Shown here in pieces: positions 46,358 through 55,162 of a stretch of DNA of 64,000 bases (positions are counted from its first letter, which is position 1; each line of letters begins with the position of its first letter). Below the pieces are notes generated by a model. That model ran no database searches, was not told where the DNA came from, and was given only the letters and a program-made list of their open reading frames with translations. The position numbers and the translations under genes were made by a program. Source of the DNA: an uncultured Maribacter sp. (lineage in GTDB: Bacteria; Bacteroidota; Bacteroidia; Flavobacteriales; Flavobacteriaceae); NCBI RefSeq assembly GCF_947500985.1, contig NZ_CANMTX010000001.1:248001-312000 (forward strand), given 5' to 3'.

Positions 46358-47447
46358 TCAACTGCAGTTTTAAATTCACTTTAAAAGCCTCTGTGGTTTC
46401 ATTGATAACCAATTCATGTCGGTTTGGATATAGAATTGTCAAACGTTTCTTTACATTTTCTATTCCAATACCACCAACATCATCCTTTACTATCTTAAAT
46501 TCAGGTTTACTATTTTCTAGTTCAAAATCAATACTACTTTCGGTAGCATTAATTTTAAGATTAATAAAGGTGCCTGTTACTTTTTCAATATTACTATGCT
46601 TTAAGGCATTTTCCAAAAAAGGAATCAATAACATGGGCACAATTTGAATATTCTGATTTTTTATAGAATATGTAGTAGTTATAGGGTATGTTTTGCTACT
46701 CTTAAGACAAAACAATTTAATATAATTTTCAATGTAATCTATCTCTTTATAAAGCGGTACAATTTCTTGCTCACACTCGTATAAAACATACCTAAGCATG
46801 TCTGACAAGTAACTAATACTCTTTTGTGTTCTTCCAGAATCTATGGCAGACAACGCATATATGTTGTTCAAAGCATTGAATAAAAAATGCGGATTGATCT
46901 GTGATTTTAGTAGCTTTAACTCTGTCTGTAAAGCTTCATTTTTATTGATTACTATTTCCTCTTCTTTACGCTGAGCAAGAAGAAATATTTCAACAAGTGT
47001 AGCAATCACATAGGCTATTGCAATCAGCAGCAAATTGATAAAAAACCGAGAAGGTGGTCTACGGTTAATTTCTAATGGTGGTCCATCTTCAAATCTAGGT
47101 CCTGACCCTGGTCCGCCAGCTCCAGGACCCTGTCCAAATCTAGGTCCAGGCATCTGCCTTATCGTATTTTCTGGTCCTAGTATCTGATCCGGAACAACAT
47201 TGGTCAAAATTAAGGTGACTACAAAAACTGTAATTATAGAGACTATAGTAAAGGCTATATACTTTTTCTTAAGTAATAATTGTGGAACTGTATAGTAGAT
47301 TAATATGGCAATCACTAAAATTTGAAACACGAGTGCCAATCCATTTTCAGCTGCAAATTGAATATCACTGCCACTAAAAATCCAAGCAGTTGACCAAATC
47401 AGTAACCATAAGGCTACATGAAATATAAAATTCTTATGTCTGTTCAT
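46350..47447 (-). CDS. LytS-type sensor histidine kinase 2
   Basis: 365 residues. Four membrane helices (about 8-26, 36-55, 64-84, 135-157), with a Gly/Pro-rich periplasmic loop at 99-124 (PGPRFGQGPGAGGPGSGPRF) that is the likely sensing part. The His_kinase box SQINPHFLFNALNN has His187; the ATPase end GGIGIENVKKRLTILYP closes it. It precedes its regulator with an 8-base overlap. The divergent EF-hand gene starts 190 bases away and may be a target. Confidence 0.9.
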   Translation of the reverse strand: MNRHKNFIFHVALWLLIWSTAWIFSGSDIQFAAENGLALVFQILVIAILIYYTVPQLLLKKKYIAFTIVSIITVFVVTLILTNVVPDQILGPENTIRQMPGPRFGQGPGAGGPGSGPRFEDGPPLEINRRPPSRFFINLLLIAIAYVIATLVEIFLLAQRKEEEIVINKNEALQTELKLLKSQINPHFLFNALNNIYALSAIDSGRTQKSISYLSDMLRYVLYECEQEIVPLYKEIDYIENYIKLFCLKSSKTYPITTTYSIKNQNIQIVPMLLIPFLENALKHSNIEKVTGTFINLKINATESSIDFELENSKPEFKIVKDDVGGIGIENVKKRLTILYPNRHELVINETTEAFKVNLKLQLNE

Positions 47448-47636
47448 GATGCAAATAAAAGGAATAAAAATTCAAACAAACCCCGTATACAAGGCTATAA
47501 ATAGGTGATATTAAAGAGTTCGCTGCTTATAATATGGCATTCACTTAAAAGTAAACGTCAAGCACTTAATACGCTCATATTACATTAAAGTTTCTTACAT
47601 CTTTGTTCTCGAATATTAACTATAAAATTAAAACAT

Positions 47637-47918
47637 ATGAAACGTATTACATTAAAAACAGGATTATTATTTGCCATGTTAGTTGCATTTGGAACAGTAG
47701 CAGTTAACGCACAGTCTAAAGGCGAAAGAAAAGAGCCCCCAACATTTACTGAGCTTTTAAAGCAAATGGATAAAGATGAAGATGGTCAACTTTCTAAAGA
47801 CGAGGTAAAAGGACCTTTAAAAGATGATTTCGATAAAATTGATACTGATGAAGATGGTTTTCTTACTGAAGAAGAATTAGAAAAGGCTCCTAAACCAAAA
47901 GGAAGACCTAAAAATTAA
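47637..47918 (+). CDS. Exported EF-hand protein
   Basis: 93 residues with a signal peptide ending near VAVNAQ (residue 26) and two canonical EF-hand loops, DKDEDGQLSKDE (45-56) and DTDEDGFLTEEE (69-80), each with Asp at 1, 3, 5 and Glu at 12. It should bind calcium in the periplasm. The Lys/Pro tail (KAPKPKGRPKN) is basic. It is divergent from the LytS/LytTR pair and followed by its own terminator, so it is not in the YHYH operon that follows. Confidence 0.88.
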   Translation: MKRITLKTGLLFAMLVAFGTVAVNAQSKGERKEPPTFTELLKQMDKDEDGQLSKDEVKGPLKDDFDKIDTDEDGFLTEEELEKAPKPKGRPKN

Positions 47919-47954
47919 GGTTTTTGATTGAATAATGTTTGTTGAAGTTAGCCC

Positions 47955-47982
47955 AAAGCTTCATGAGAAATTGTGAAGCTTT
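47955..47982 (+). terminator. Rho-independent terminator of the EF-hand gene
   Basis: 9-bp stem (47955-47963 with 47974-47982) and a short T/A-rich tail. Confidence 0.65.
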
Positions 47983-48027
47983 AATTTAAAACATTAATTC
48001 TCTAAACAACTAACAAGTATACATTTA

Positions 48028-48780
48028 ATGGTATTATTCAGAAAAGTTAGGAGAAAACTAATAGGCTTAGATAAATTCAAAAGTTATTTTATTTATGCTC
48101 TTGGTGAAGTGTTGTTAATTGTTGTTGGGCTTTTAATTGCTTGGAAAATAAACAGCCTTAATGAGATTAAAAAAAATAGAATTGTTGAACTAAAAATATA
48201 TAAAAGTTTAAGTCAAGAACTTGATACTAATTTAATTGTTCTAGATAGTGCCATTGTAAAATATACAAATAGTATACAAAAGCTTCAGAATACTATTAAT
48301 TATTTAGGCATGCCTACCAATGAATTATCTCAAGACGCTAAAGCTTTAATTGTGAATTTAAACTATGATAGAACTATAGTGCGAGATGAAGCAATCAACT
48401 CGATAAATGTTACTAATAAATTTGAATTTATTAATAGTGACTCGCTTAAACAATTGATTGCTGCTTACCCTAATGAATTGGATAGTTTTGACAATCAACA
48501 AGATAGAATTGAAAATATTATATCCAATAGGTTAAAACCAATTATAGAAAAGCATATTTCATTAATTGAAATTCTGCCTCAAAATAGTTATAACTATAAT
48601 AGAATGAAAGTATATGGCAATCAATCTAACTATACCGAATTACTGGTAAATAGAGAGTATCAAAACAGTATTATAGATAGACTATTGCAAACTAAAGGAC
48701 AATTGACTATTGCAAAAAATTTAAGACAGAAAACAGAAACAATTGCCACAAAGTTGAATCAAGAGTTGAACAGACCTTAA
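48028..48780 (+). CDS. DUF6090 membrane protein
   Basis: 250 residues beginning with a short basic segment (LFRKVRRKLIGLDKFKSYF), then one membrane helix (about 22-44, FIYALGEVLLIVVGLLIAWKIN), then a long helical periplasmic part. This matches DUF6090, widespread in Flavobacteriia, with no known function. It opens the YHYH operon: the next gene starts 36 bases after its stop. Confidence 0.78.
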   Translation: MVLFRKVRRKLIGLDKFKSYFIYALGEVLLIVVGLLIAWKINSLNEIKKNRIVELKIYKSLSQELDTNLIVLDSAIVKYTNSIQKLQNTINYLGMPTNELSQDAKALIVNLNYDRTIVRDEAINSINVTNKFEFINSDSLKQLIAAYPNELDSFDNQQDRIENIISNRLKPIIEKHISLIEILPQNSYNYNRMKVYGNQSNYTELLVNREYQNSIIDRLLQTKGQLTIAKNLRQKTETIATKLNQELNRP

Positions 48781-48816
48781 TCACTTTAAAATAATAACAA
48801 TTAAATACCTAAAATT

Positions 48817-49878
48817 ATGATACAGAAAAATAAATACTCAATTTTGGCTTACTTCATTTTTGCCTTTACCGCTATTACCTTTGTAAGTTGTAGTGATGAT
48901 GACTCTTCTACAACAGATGATTCGGTAATTGAAGATGAAGATGATACAGTTACCGATGGCACTGACGATGACACCACAGATGAAGATACAAATACAGTAA
49001 GTGTTGACGCTTCTTATTTCTATACTACAGATGGCTCTGTAACTATTACTACTGTGCCCTGTACATTATCAGACGGTACTGAAACAGATTGTTATCAAAT
49101 AGTTACGACCAGTCTACCTGGAGATCATGAAATGGGACCATGGTGCCCTGGTAATATTGAAGATGATGCTACAGCAGGTGGTATTTGGCTAGAAGGTGGA
49201 GAAGTATATGATGTAGATGGTGCTTTCGTTGAAAATATGGCAACATTCTATAATGATCCAAATTGGTTGATGTACGATGCCAACGGTGATATTTATATTA
49301 CCGATACCCAAGAGGATTGTGAAAATGCCGCTAACCCTAATGTTGGTGATGAATATGAAAATTTCTGTGTAGAATGTCTACCTTCCTATATCACAGATTT
49401 AACGCAAACATGGACTATTCCTATTACTCCGGTTTCACAAGATACTCCTGTACTATTTACTACCACAGGTGGTGGTCCTGGAGGTCCAGGAACAACAACA
49501 GCTCCATCAACACGTGGAGTAGCATTGAACGGAATTGAATTTTCTGCTCCAGCACCTGTTGATAATATTTTAGGTGCATATACATTAGCTCCTTTTGATG
49601 ATGCTGGTGGTCACATTAACGTTAACCAAGGGTATCATTACCACGCAGCAACGGGCTTTAGTACTAAAGTAGCTCAAGATGACGGGCATGCTGCCTTAAT
49701 TGGTTATGCTTTGGATGGATTTGGAATTTATGAATTGGCTGATAGCAGCGGTGTCGATGCTACCGATTTGGATGAACTACGAGGACATTCTGATGATACT
49801 AGAGGTTACCATTACCATGTAGATGCAGCTGGTAATAACAACTTTATTGATGGATTAAAAGGTGCTTACGTAAACTAA
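48817..49878 (+). CDS. Surface lipoprotein with YHYH domain (a)
   Basis: 353 residues. Lipoprotein signal with Cys25 in FVSCSDDDSS; the SDDD right after the Cys is the kind of acidic export tag linked to outer-surface lipoproteins in Flavobacteria, followed by a long Asp/Thr linker to about residue 65. The domain has Cys pairs (TVPCTLSDGTETDC, CVEC), a GGGPGGPGTTT spacer near 227 and two YHYH copies (GYHYHAATG near 273, RGYHYHVDA near 330), with GYALDGFGIYEL between. PF14240 proteins have no assigned activity that I know. Confidence 0.82.
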   Translation: MIQKNKYSILAYFIFAFTAITFVSCSDDDSSTTDDSVIEDEDDTVTDGTDDDTTDEDTNTVSVDASYFYTTDGSVTITTVPCTLSDGTETDCYQIVTTSLPGDHEMGPWCPGNIEDDATAGGIWLEGGEVYDVDGAFVENMATFYNDPNWLMYDANGDIYITDTQEDCENAANPNVGDEYENFCVECLPSYITDLTQTWTIPITPVSQDTPVLFTTTGGGPGGPGTTTAPSTRGVALNGIEFSAPAPVDNILGAYTLAPFDDAGGHINVNQGYHYHAATGFSTKVAQDDGHAALIGYALDGFGIYELADSSGVDATDLDELRGHSDDTRGYHYHVDAAGNNNFIDGLKGAYVN

Positions 49879-49888
49879 AAATATTATT

Positions 49889-50506
49889 ATGAAAAAGTAT
49901 ATCTTAATTTATATAACCGGGCTATTTTCATTGCTAGGTTATGCCCACAACCCAGATGCCTCTACAACTATGTTAGTTGAGAAGGAAAATAACACCTGGG
50001 TGCTACAGATCAGTTCTTCATTAACCGCTTTTCAGCAAGAAGTACGAACACATTTTGCAGAAACTCCGTATAAAACCCCCGAGGAGTTTCAACAAATGGT
50101 ATTGGAGCACATTAAAAACAATTTGGATATTAGTTTTAATGATGGTTCAAAAATCACCCTAGGTCAAGGAATTGTAAAACTAGGTCATGAGACAAAAGTA
50201 ATGTTTGAAGTATTTGGTATTCCCTCAGATTTACAATCTATACGCGTAAGAAATGCAGCATTTAAAGATATTGGTAGAAGTCAAAGTGCATTGTTCATTT
50301 TTAAAGATGGCTTCAGTAAAGATCAATTCATTTTAAATAATGATAATGACCATACTTTAAATCTAAAAGTTAATGGAAATAAGTTCGTGGAAGCGAGTCA
50401 ACAAAATGCAGGTATGGATTCCTCATATGTCATCTTAATTGTAATGAGCTTATTAGGTTTTAGCTTTTTAGTACAAAAGATTATTCTAACTAATGATGAA
50501 GTTTAA
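49889..50506 (+). CDS. Small exported protein with N-terminal His after cleavage (a), DUF6702-like
   Basis: 205 residues. Signal peptide 1-19 ends GYA, so cleavage would leave His20-Asn-Pro. A beta-alpha domain follows (about 25-165, with FQQMVLEHIKNNLDISFNDGSKI and KDQFILNNDNDHTLNLKVNG), then a C-terminal membrane helix (about 178-198). Similar to its neighbour at 50576 and, more weakly, to DUF6702 proteins. An exposed N-terminal His is the arrangement of copper histidine-brace proteins (CopC, LPMO), which is suggestive only. It lies in the YHYH operon. Confidence 0.65.
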   Translation: MKKYILIYITGLFSLLGYAHNPDASTTMLVEKENNTWVLQISSSLTAFQQEVRTHFAETPYKTPEEFQQMVLEHIKNNLDISFNDGSKITLGQGIVKLGHETKVMFEVFGIPSDLQSIRVRNAAFKDIGRSQSALFIFKDGFSKDQFILNNDNDHTLNLKVNGNKFVEASQQNAGMDSSYVILIVMSLLGFSFLVQKIILTNDEV

Positions 50507-50575
50507 ATACCATTTTATTTAGAATATTATAAAATGTAGCTGTTACCGAATACTTCACAAGTAATTATAGAAACC

Positions 50576-51184
50576 ATGAAAAAAATACTGTTAATAACCG
50601 CATTATTTTTATTGACTTTTAAGATAGCGGAAGCGCACAATCCATTATCCGCCATGTATTATTTGGAAGTAGAAGGGGACTTTGGTATTCTGAACATTAG
50701 TCTTAGTCAAGCTGGTTTAGACCAAGCGTTAATAACATCTTTTCCAAATAAAGATATTTCGAAAATTTCTAATGAAGAATATAAAAAACTTGCGGTAGCA
50801 TACATTAAAGATCATTTTCAGTTAGCCGTTAATAATAAAGATGTCAATATTTTAAATGGGGGAATTAAACTTGGAAATCATCAGACCGATTTAAAGTTTA
50901 TTACTTCGGTAGTACCCGAGTCTTTTAATATAATTGATTTAAAAATCGATGCTTTTAAAGAAAATGACCATCATCAAACCATCTTTTCATTATTGTTAAA
51001 TGGTGAAACCAGTAAGGTGGTGTTGTCTGATAGTAACGATTATACCACTTCAAAAGTCTTTAAGAATAATCTAATGATTACCGATAATCAAAAATTCAAT
51101 GCAAATTATTTATGGTTTATCGCTGTAATACCAGTAGTTGTTTTTGGAAGAAAATTTTTGCCCTCAAGTAAATCAATTACTTAA
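50576..51184 (+). CDS. Small exported protein with N-terminal His after cleavage (b), DUF6702-like
   Basis: 202 residues. Signal peptide ends AEA at residue 20, leaving His21-Asn-Pro-Leu-Ser-Ala. The domain YIKDHFQLAVNNKDVNIL / NHQTDLKFITSVVPESF / SKVVLSDSNDYT parallels the preceding protein and the DUF6702 layout; a membrane helix near 178-194 and a basic tail end it. The two genes look like an old tandem duplication. It sits between two YHYH genes. Confidence 0.65.
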   Translation: MKKILLITALFLLTFKIAEAHNPLSAMYYLEVEGDFGILNISLSQAGLDQALITSFPNKDISKISNEEYKKLAVAYIKDHFQLAVNNKDVNILNGGIKLGNHQTDLKFITSVVPESFNIIDLKIDAFKENDHHQTIFSLLLNGETSKVVLSDSNDYTTSKVFKNNLMITDNQKFNANYLWFIAVIPVVVFGRKFLPSSKSIT

Positions 51185-51225
51185 AAACAGTTTAATATTT
51201 ATTCAATTCTTTAAAATATATTCTT

Positions 51226-52224
51226 ATGAAAAAAGGTGCTTTAAAAACCATAATGTCGTTGTTGTTTTTGTTTGGCATTCTACTTGTTGGTTTACTAGCT
51301 TGTAGTAGTGATGATACTACCGATATAGAAACTGATGTGGAGACCGAAGAGGTAGCCGACGCTACAATTCAAGAGTCTTTTTTTAATTCAACCTCATTAA
51401 TATCTTATACCAAAGTAGATTGTACGCTTGAAGATGGTACTACTGGCGATTGTTATGAGCTGGTATTTTCAAGCAATCCTATAGAGGATGGTCCTTATTG
51501 CCCAGAAACTATAGATGATATTGGTGGTTTGGGTATTTATGATGGTAACACTAACCCCGGATTCCAAGTTTTAAAGGCTGATTTATTTAATGCCATGGAG
51601 GCAGATGGGTATGATATTGTTGACGATAATGGCAATATCAACACTGATGATTTTAACTCAGGTATGGTTGATTCTGATTTATCATACTGCTTACAAGCTG
51701 CTCCTGATAATAATCTTCAGTTATCATTTTTAATACCTGCTACTCCAAAATTGGCTTCTTCCAATAATGATATCGATACTATTGAGTTAGTGGGCGTTTC
51801 TGTAGATGGTGTTCCCATAAATGGCAACCCGCCTTCGGTAACCAACCCAGGTAGAGAAATTGCCGGAAACATACCTTCTCTTGATCCTTGCGGAGGACAT
51901 AATGACCCTGCTGGTTATTACCATTGGCACTTTGTAGCAGAGACCATGAATCAAGTATTAGCAGCTAATGATATTACAGACGTAGAATGTACTTTAATAG
52001 AACAGGTAGTAGATACCAAACTAATAGGTTTTGCTAAAGATGGTTTTCCTATTTATGCTTATAACACAGAACCAGATGACTTAGATGATTGTGGTGGTAG
52101 AACATCGGTAACTACAGATTATCCAGACGGAGTGTACCATTATGTGGCTAGTAATACAGATGCACCTAACGTTCCAAAATGTTTAAAGGGTGTTGCTGCT
52201 AATAATAATTTTAATGTTCAATAG
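51226..52224 (+). CDS. Surface lipoprotein with YHYH-like domain (b)
   Basis: 332 residues with lipobox LLAC (Cys26) followed by SSDDTTDIETDVETEE, an acidic export tag and linker. The domain is diverged: GGHNDPAGYYHWHF (YHWH near 231) and GVYHYVASN near 303 replace exact YHYH copies, but GFAKDGFPIYAY and the DDCGGRTS segment between them are kept. Cys pairs (KVDCTLEDGTTGDC, DDCGG, VPKC) parallel lipoprotein (a). It ends the operon before a strong hairpin. Confidence 0.8.
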   Translation: MKKGALKTIMSLLFLFGILLVGLLACSSDDTTDIETDVETEEVADATIQESFFNSTSLISYTKVDCTLEDGTTGDCYELVFSSNPIEDGPYCPETIDDIGGLGIYDGNTNPGFQVLKADLFNAMEADGYDIVDDNGNINTDDFNSGMVDSDLSYCLQAAPDNNLQLSFLIPATPKLASSNNDIDTIELVGVSVDGVPINGNPPSVTNPGREIAGNIPSLDPCGGHNDPAGYYHWHFVAETMNQVLAANDITDVECTLIEQVVDTKLIGFAKDGFPIYAYNTEPDDLDDCGGRTSVTTDYPDGVYHYVASNTDAPNVPKCLKGVAANNNFNVQ

Positions 52225-52672
52225 GATAACAAAAACATAATTATACATCTATCTCCTTAGCCTAATAAGTAAGGGGTTTATATTAATGTAGTTTATACAA
52301 ATATAAAATAAGACAACTCAAAATCTAGCCATTAAATCTTAGTACGATTTAATGGCTAATTTTATTTAAAAACTTTCCTTTTGAGACCTAATTCTATCTC
52401 TTCTAAATAAAAAGTACTTATTAAAATTCACCATTCACTTAATACTTTCTGTGATTTACTGATTCTCAAAATATCCTTCAAAACTTAACTTTATACTTGT
52501 ATTGTAAAGTGTTAAAAACAAGTCGTTAAAACCATTTAGTTTATTGTAGAATTATATTTTATTCAAGTTTAATATTACCGGCAATTTAGAAATAGTAGAA
52601 ACGAAAGGTTAAAATTTCAACTTTATTAGAACTTAAATAAAATCTCTGAACTTAATTTAAAATATAAGAATC
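52225..52672. other. Intergenic region between YHYH operons
   Basis: 448 bases without a gene. It holds the terminator at 52326-52358; the remaining ~300 bases are AT-rich, with no open frame over 40 codons, and form the upstream region of the beta-helix gene. A GTATTGTAAAGTGTTAAAA stretch near 52500-52516 resembles one upstream of the next YHYH gene. Confidence 0.6.
52326..52358 (+). terminator. Terminator of the first YHYH operon
   Basis: Perfect 13-bp stem (52326-52338 with 52346-52358), 7-base loop, followed by ATTTTATTT. Confidence 0.82.
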
Positions 52673-54238
52673 ATGAAGTACAAAACATTTAATAAAGCAG
52701 GAATTTTAGCTATAGCATTAGCCGTTTTCACTTCTTGCAGTAGTGATGATAACGAAAATGAAACTACAACAACCACTGATGACGTTGTAATTACGAGCAC
52801 TAATTCAACAGGGACGGCTGAAGGAGATACTGATAATACGGGTGCCGATGAAGATGATTTAGTGGAAAATGCCACCTTTGAAAACACTGTTCAAATTGTA
52901 TTTTCAGAAACATCGGTTACTATTACAAATCCTGTACCCGATGATGTGGTAATTACACAAGATGGGGCAGATGTTACGGTTAGTTCCACTATTTCAGAAG
53001 TAGCCTATGAAGTTTCAGGGACCACAACAGATGGAATGTTGAAAATGTATAGCGATAAGAAATTTAAATTATCACTTACCGATTTAAGTATTACAAATAA
53101 TGATGGTCCTGCCATAAACATTCAATCATCAAAAACCATTTTTGTGCTATTGGAGGGTACAAATAATCTAATCGATGCCTCTAGTTATAGCGTTATACCA
53201 GATGATGAAGATGCAAAAGCAGCATTTTTTAGCGAAGGGCAATTGGTATTTAGCGGATCTGGTGCTCTTAATGTTGCAGGAAACTACAAACATGGTATAG
53301 CAAGTGATGATTACATTAGAGTTATTAGCGGTACAATTACGGTATCAGAAGCAGCATCGGATGGAATGCACACTAATGATTATATAATAATCGATGGAGG
53401 TACAATCAATATAAATGCAAGCAGTGATGGTATGGATTGTGGAGAAGGCTATATTATTATTAATTCCGGTACGTTCAATATAAATGCTATAGATGATGGA
53501 ATCGTTGCTTCTTACGATATTGATGATGAAGATGAACCAGATGATTCAATCACTCCTAATTTAACTATAAATGGTGGTGAGTTTACCATCACAACTTCTG
53601 AAGGAGAAGGAATGGAAGCCAAAGGTATTATGACCATAAATGATGGCAACATAAATATTGATGCCTATGATGACGGACTTAACGCCATTGGAACCTTATA
53701 TATAAATGGTGGAAATACTTTTGTAAAAAGCACACTTAACGATGCCATAGATAGTAATGCCGGTATTACTATTACTGGTGGTACTACGATTGCCATATCC
53801 GTTAGAACAGACGAACCTGATGGAAGTTTTGACACAGATGACAATCTGTTTAAGGTTACAGGTGGTACTATTTTAGGTTTGGCATTGAACACTTCTTTCC
53901 CAACAGAAAGCGCAAGTACTCAAAATACTGTAATTTTTGACGGTATAAGTGCCAATACATTATTGAACATTCAATCAGAAGATGGTACTGAAGCCCTAAC
54001 ATATGAAGTTCCTTACCGCGTAAATACCATCATTTATTCTAATTCAAAACTAGAAACTGGTAAAACATATACAATCTATACAGGAGGTAGTGTAAGTAAT
54101 GGTACTGAAGTTAACGGTCTATACACATCTGGCACATATAGCGGAGGTACAGATTCAGGTGATTTCTTTACCATTGATGGCACAGTAACTCAAATTGGTG
54201 GAGAATTAGGTCCTCAAGGTGAAAATGGAGGTAGATAA
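52673..54238 (+). CDS. Cthe_2159-like beta-helix lipoprotein
   Basis: 521 residues with lipobox FTSC (Cys22) and acidic tag SSDDNENE. Residues ~75-420 show parallel beta-helix rungs (IINSGTFNINAIDDGI, LTINGGEFTITTSEGEGM, MTINDGNINIDAYDDGL, ITITGGTTIAIS), the pattern of the carbohydrate-binding DUF4353 family, whose Cthe_2159 member binds polygalacturonic acid and calcium. Probably a surface glycan-binding protein rather than an active lyase. It has its own upstream region and is followed after 133 bases by a YHYH gene. Confidence 0.82.
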   Translation: MKYKTFNKAGILAIALAVFTSCSSDDNENETTTTTDDVVITSTNSTGTAEGDTDNTGADEDDLVENATFENTVQIVFSETSVTITNPVPDDVVITQDGADVTVSSTISEVAYEVSGTTTDGMLKMYSDKKFKLSLTDLSITNNDGPAINIQSSKTIFVLLEGTNNLIDASSYSVIPDDEDAKAAFFSEGQLVFSGSGALNVAGNYKHGIASDDYIRVISGTITVSEAASDGMHTNDYIIIDGGTININASSDGMDCGEGYIIINSGTFNINAIDDGIVASYDIDDEDEPDDSITPNLTINGGEFTITTSEGEGMEAKGIMTINDGNINIDAYDDGLNAIGTLYINGGNTFVKSTLNDAIDSNAGITITGGTTIAISVRTDEPDGSFDTDDNLFKVTGGTILGLALNTSFPTESASTQNTVIFDGISANTLLNIQSEDGTEALTYEVPYRVNTIIYSNSKLETGKTYTIYTGGSVSNGTEVNGLYTSGTYSGGTDSGDFFTIDGTVTQIGGELGPQGENGGR

Positions 54239-54371
54239 AAAACTATTCACCTATAAAAACTCTCTAATCACTTAAAGCTTACCGTTATTAACTGATTTCC
54301 AAAATCTGGTATGCACTAAGTTAGTAGTATTGTAGTGTTAAATCGCTGAAATTTAGCTCAAATTAAATATT

Positions 54372-55160
54372 ATGAAAAAAAATAGTCTAAAAAAAATTCC
54401 CCAAGTGTCATTTGTTTTGGCATTATCGTTCATCACCTTAATTGCATGTAGTAGTGATAGTGTTGATGATGATATTACAGAAGACATTGCTAGTAATGAT
54501 GACGATGATTCTGAAGAAGTCGTAACAGAATTACATGCTGCATATGCTGCATTTAATTCAGATGCTGTAACTGTTTATTTAGATGGGTCTGAGGTTGTTA
54601 TTGAAACTACTGGTTTACCTAATCACGAAACGGTTTATTGGGGCGAAGGTAATGAGCTTTATTTAGAAGAATCAGATGTTGCCACCACACCTAGTATTAT
54701 GTCTAGCAATAATAATGCGACAACTATTCGTGTAGATGCAACCCCTAATTTAACAGGTAGTACTATCGAGACTGAATTGAATACCATTGGTATAGCCGTT
54801 AGTGGATCTTCTATTTTTAACGATCAAGAAGGTGGCGGTACTTTAGACCAAGCTGCAGGAAGTTTAGACTGGACAGGTGCTCATATTGGTCCTGGAGTAT
54901 ATCATTATCATTTAGAGCCTAAAGCATTTACTGATGATGATGAAAATTTAGTAGGTGTTTTATTAGATGGTGTTTTTCTTTATGGTCGTAAGTGTAATTC
55001 TACAGGTGATTATCCTTCAGATCTAGATGCTTCTGGCGGACACACTTCTACTACTCAGTATACTGATGGTGAAGAAGAATATCATTACCATATTATAAAT
55101 GAAATTTATTCAACAACAGGATCATACCTTGCATTTGCAGGTCCTTACCAAGGATATTAA
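54372..55160 (+). CDS. Surface lipoprotein with YHYH domain (c)
   Basis: 262 residues with lipobox LIAC (Cys26), then SSDSVDDDITED and an acidic linker. Two YHYH copies, GVYHYHLEPK (near 177) and EEYHYHIINE (near 237), frame LVGVLLDGVFLYGRK and DLDASGGHT, the family core. Shorter than (a), without the Gly/Pro spacer. Its stop is 2 bases before the next gene, so it heads a three-gene operon with a MORN-2 lipoprotein and the Sco protein. Confidence 0.82.
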   Translation: MKKNSLKKIPQVSFVLALSFITLIACSSDSVDDDITEDIASNDDDDSEEVVTELHAAYAAFNSDAVTVYLDGSEVVIETTGLPNHETVYWGEGNELYLEESDVATTPSIMSSNNNATTIRVDATPNLTGSTIETELNTIGIAVSGSSIFNDQEGGGTLDQAAGSLDWTGAHIGPGVYHYHLEPKAFTDDDENLVGVLLDGVFLYGRKCNSTGDYPSDLDASGGHTSTTQYTDGEEEYHYHIINEIYSTTGSYLAFAGPYQGY

Positions 55161-55162
55161 GA

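Noticed and set aside
52225-52672. Possible small RNA or riboswitch in the 448-base gap
   Set aside because: Apart from the terminator hairpin no conserved structure or promoter-terminator pair is visible.
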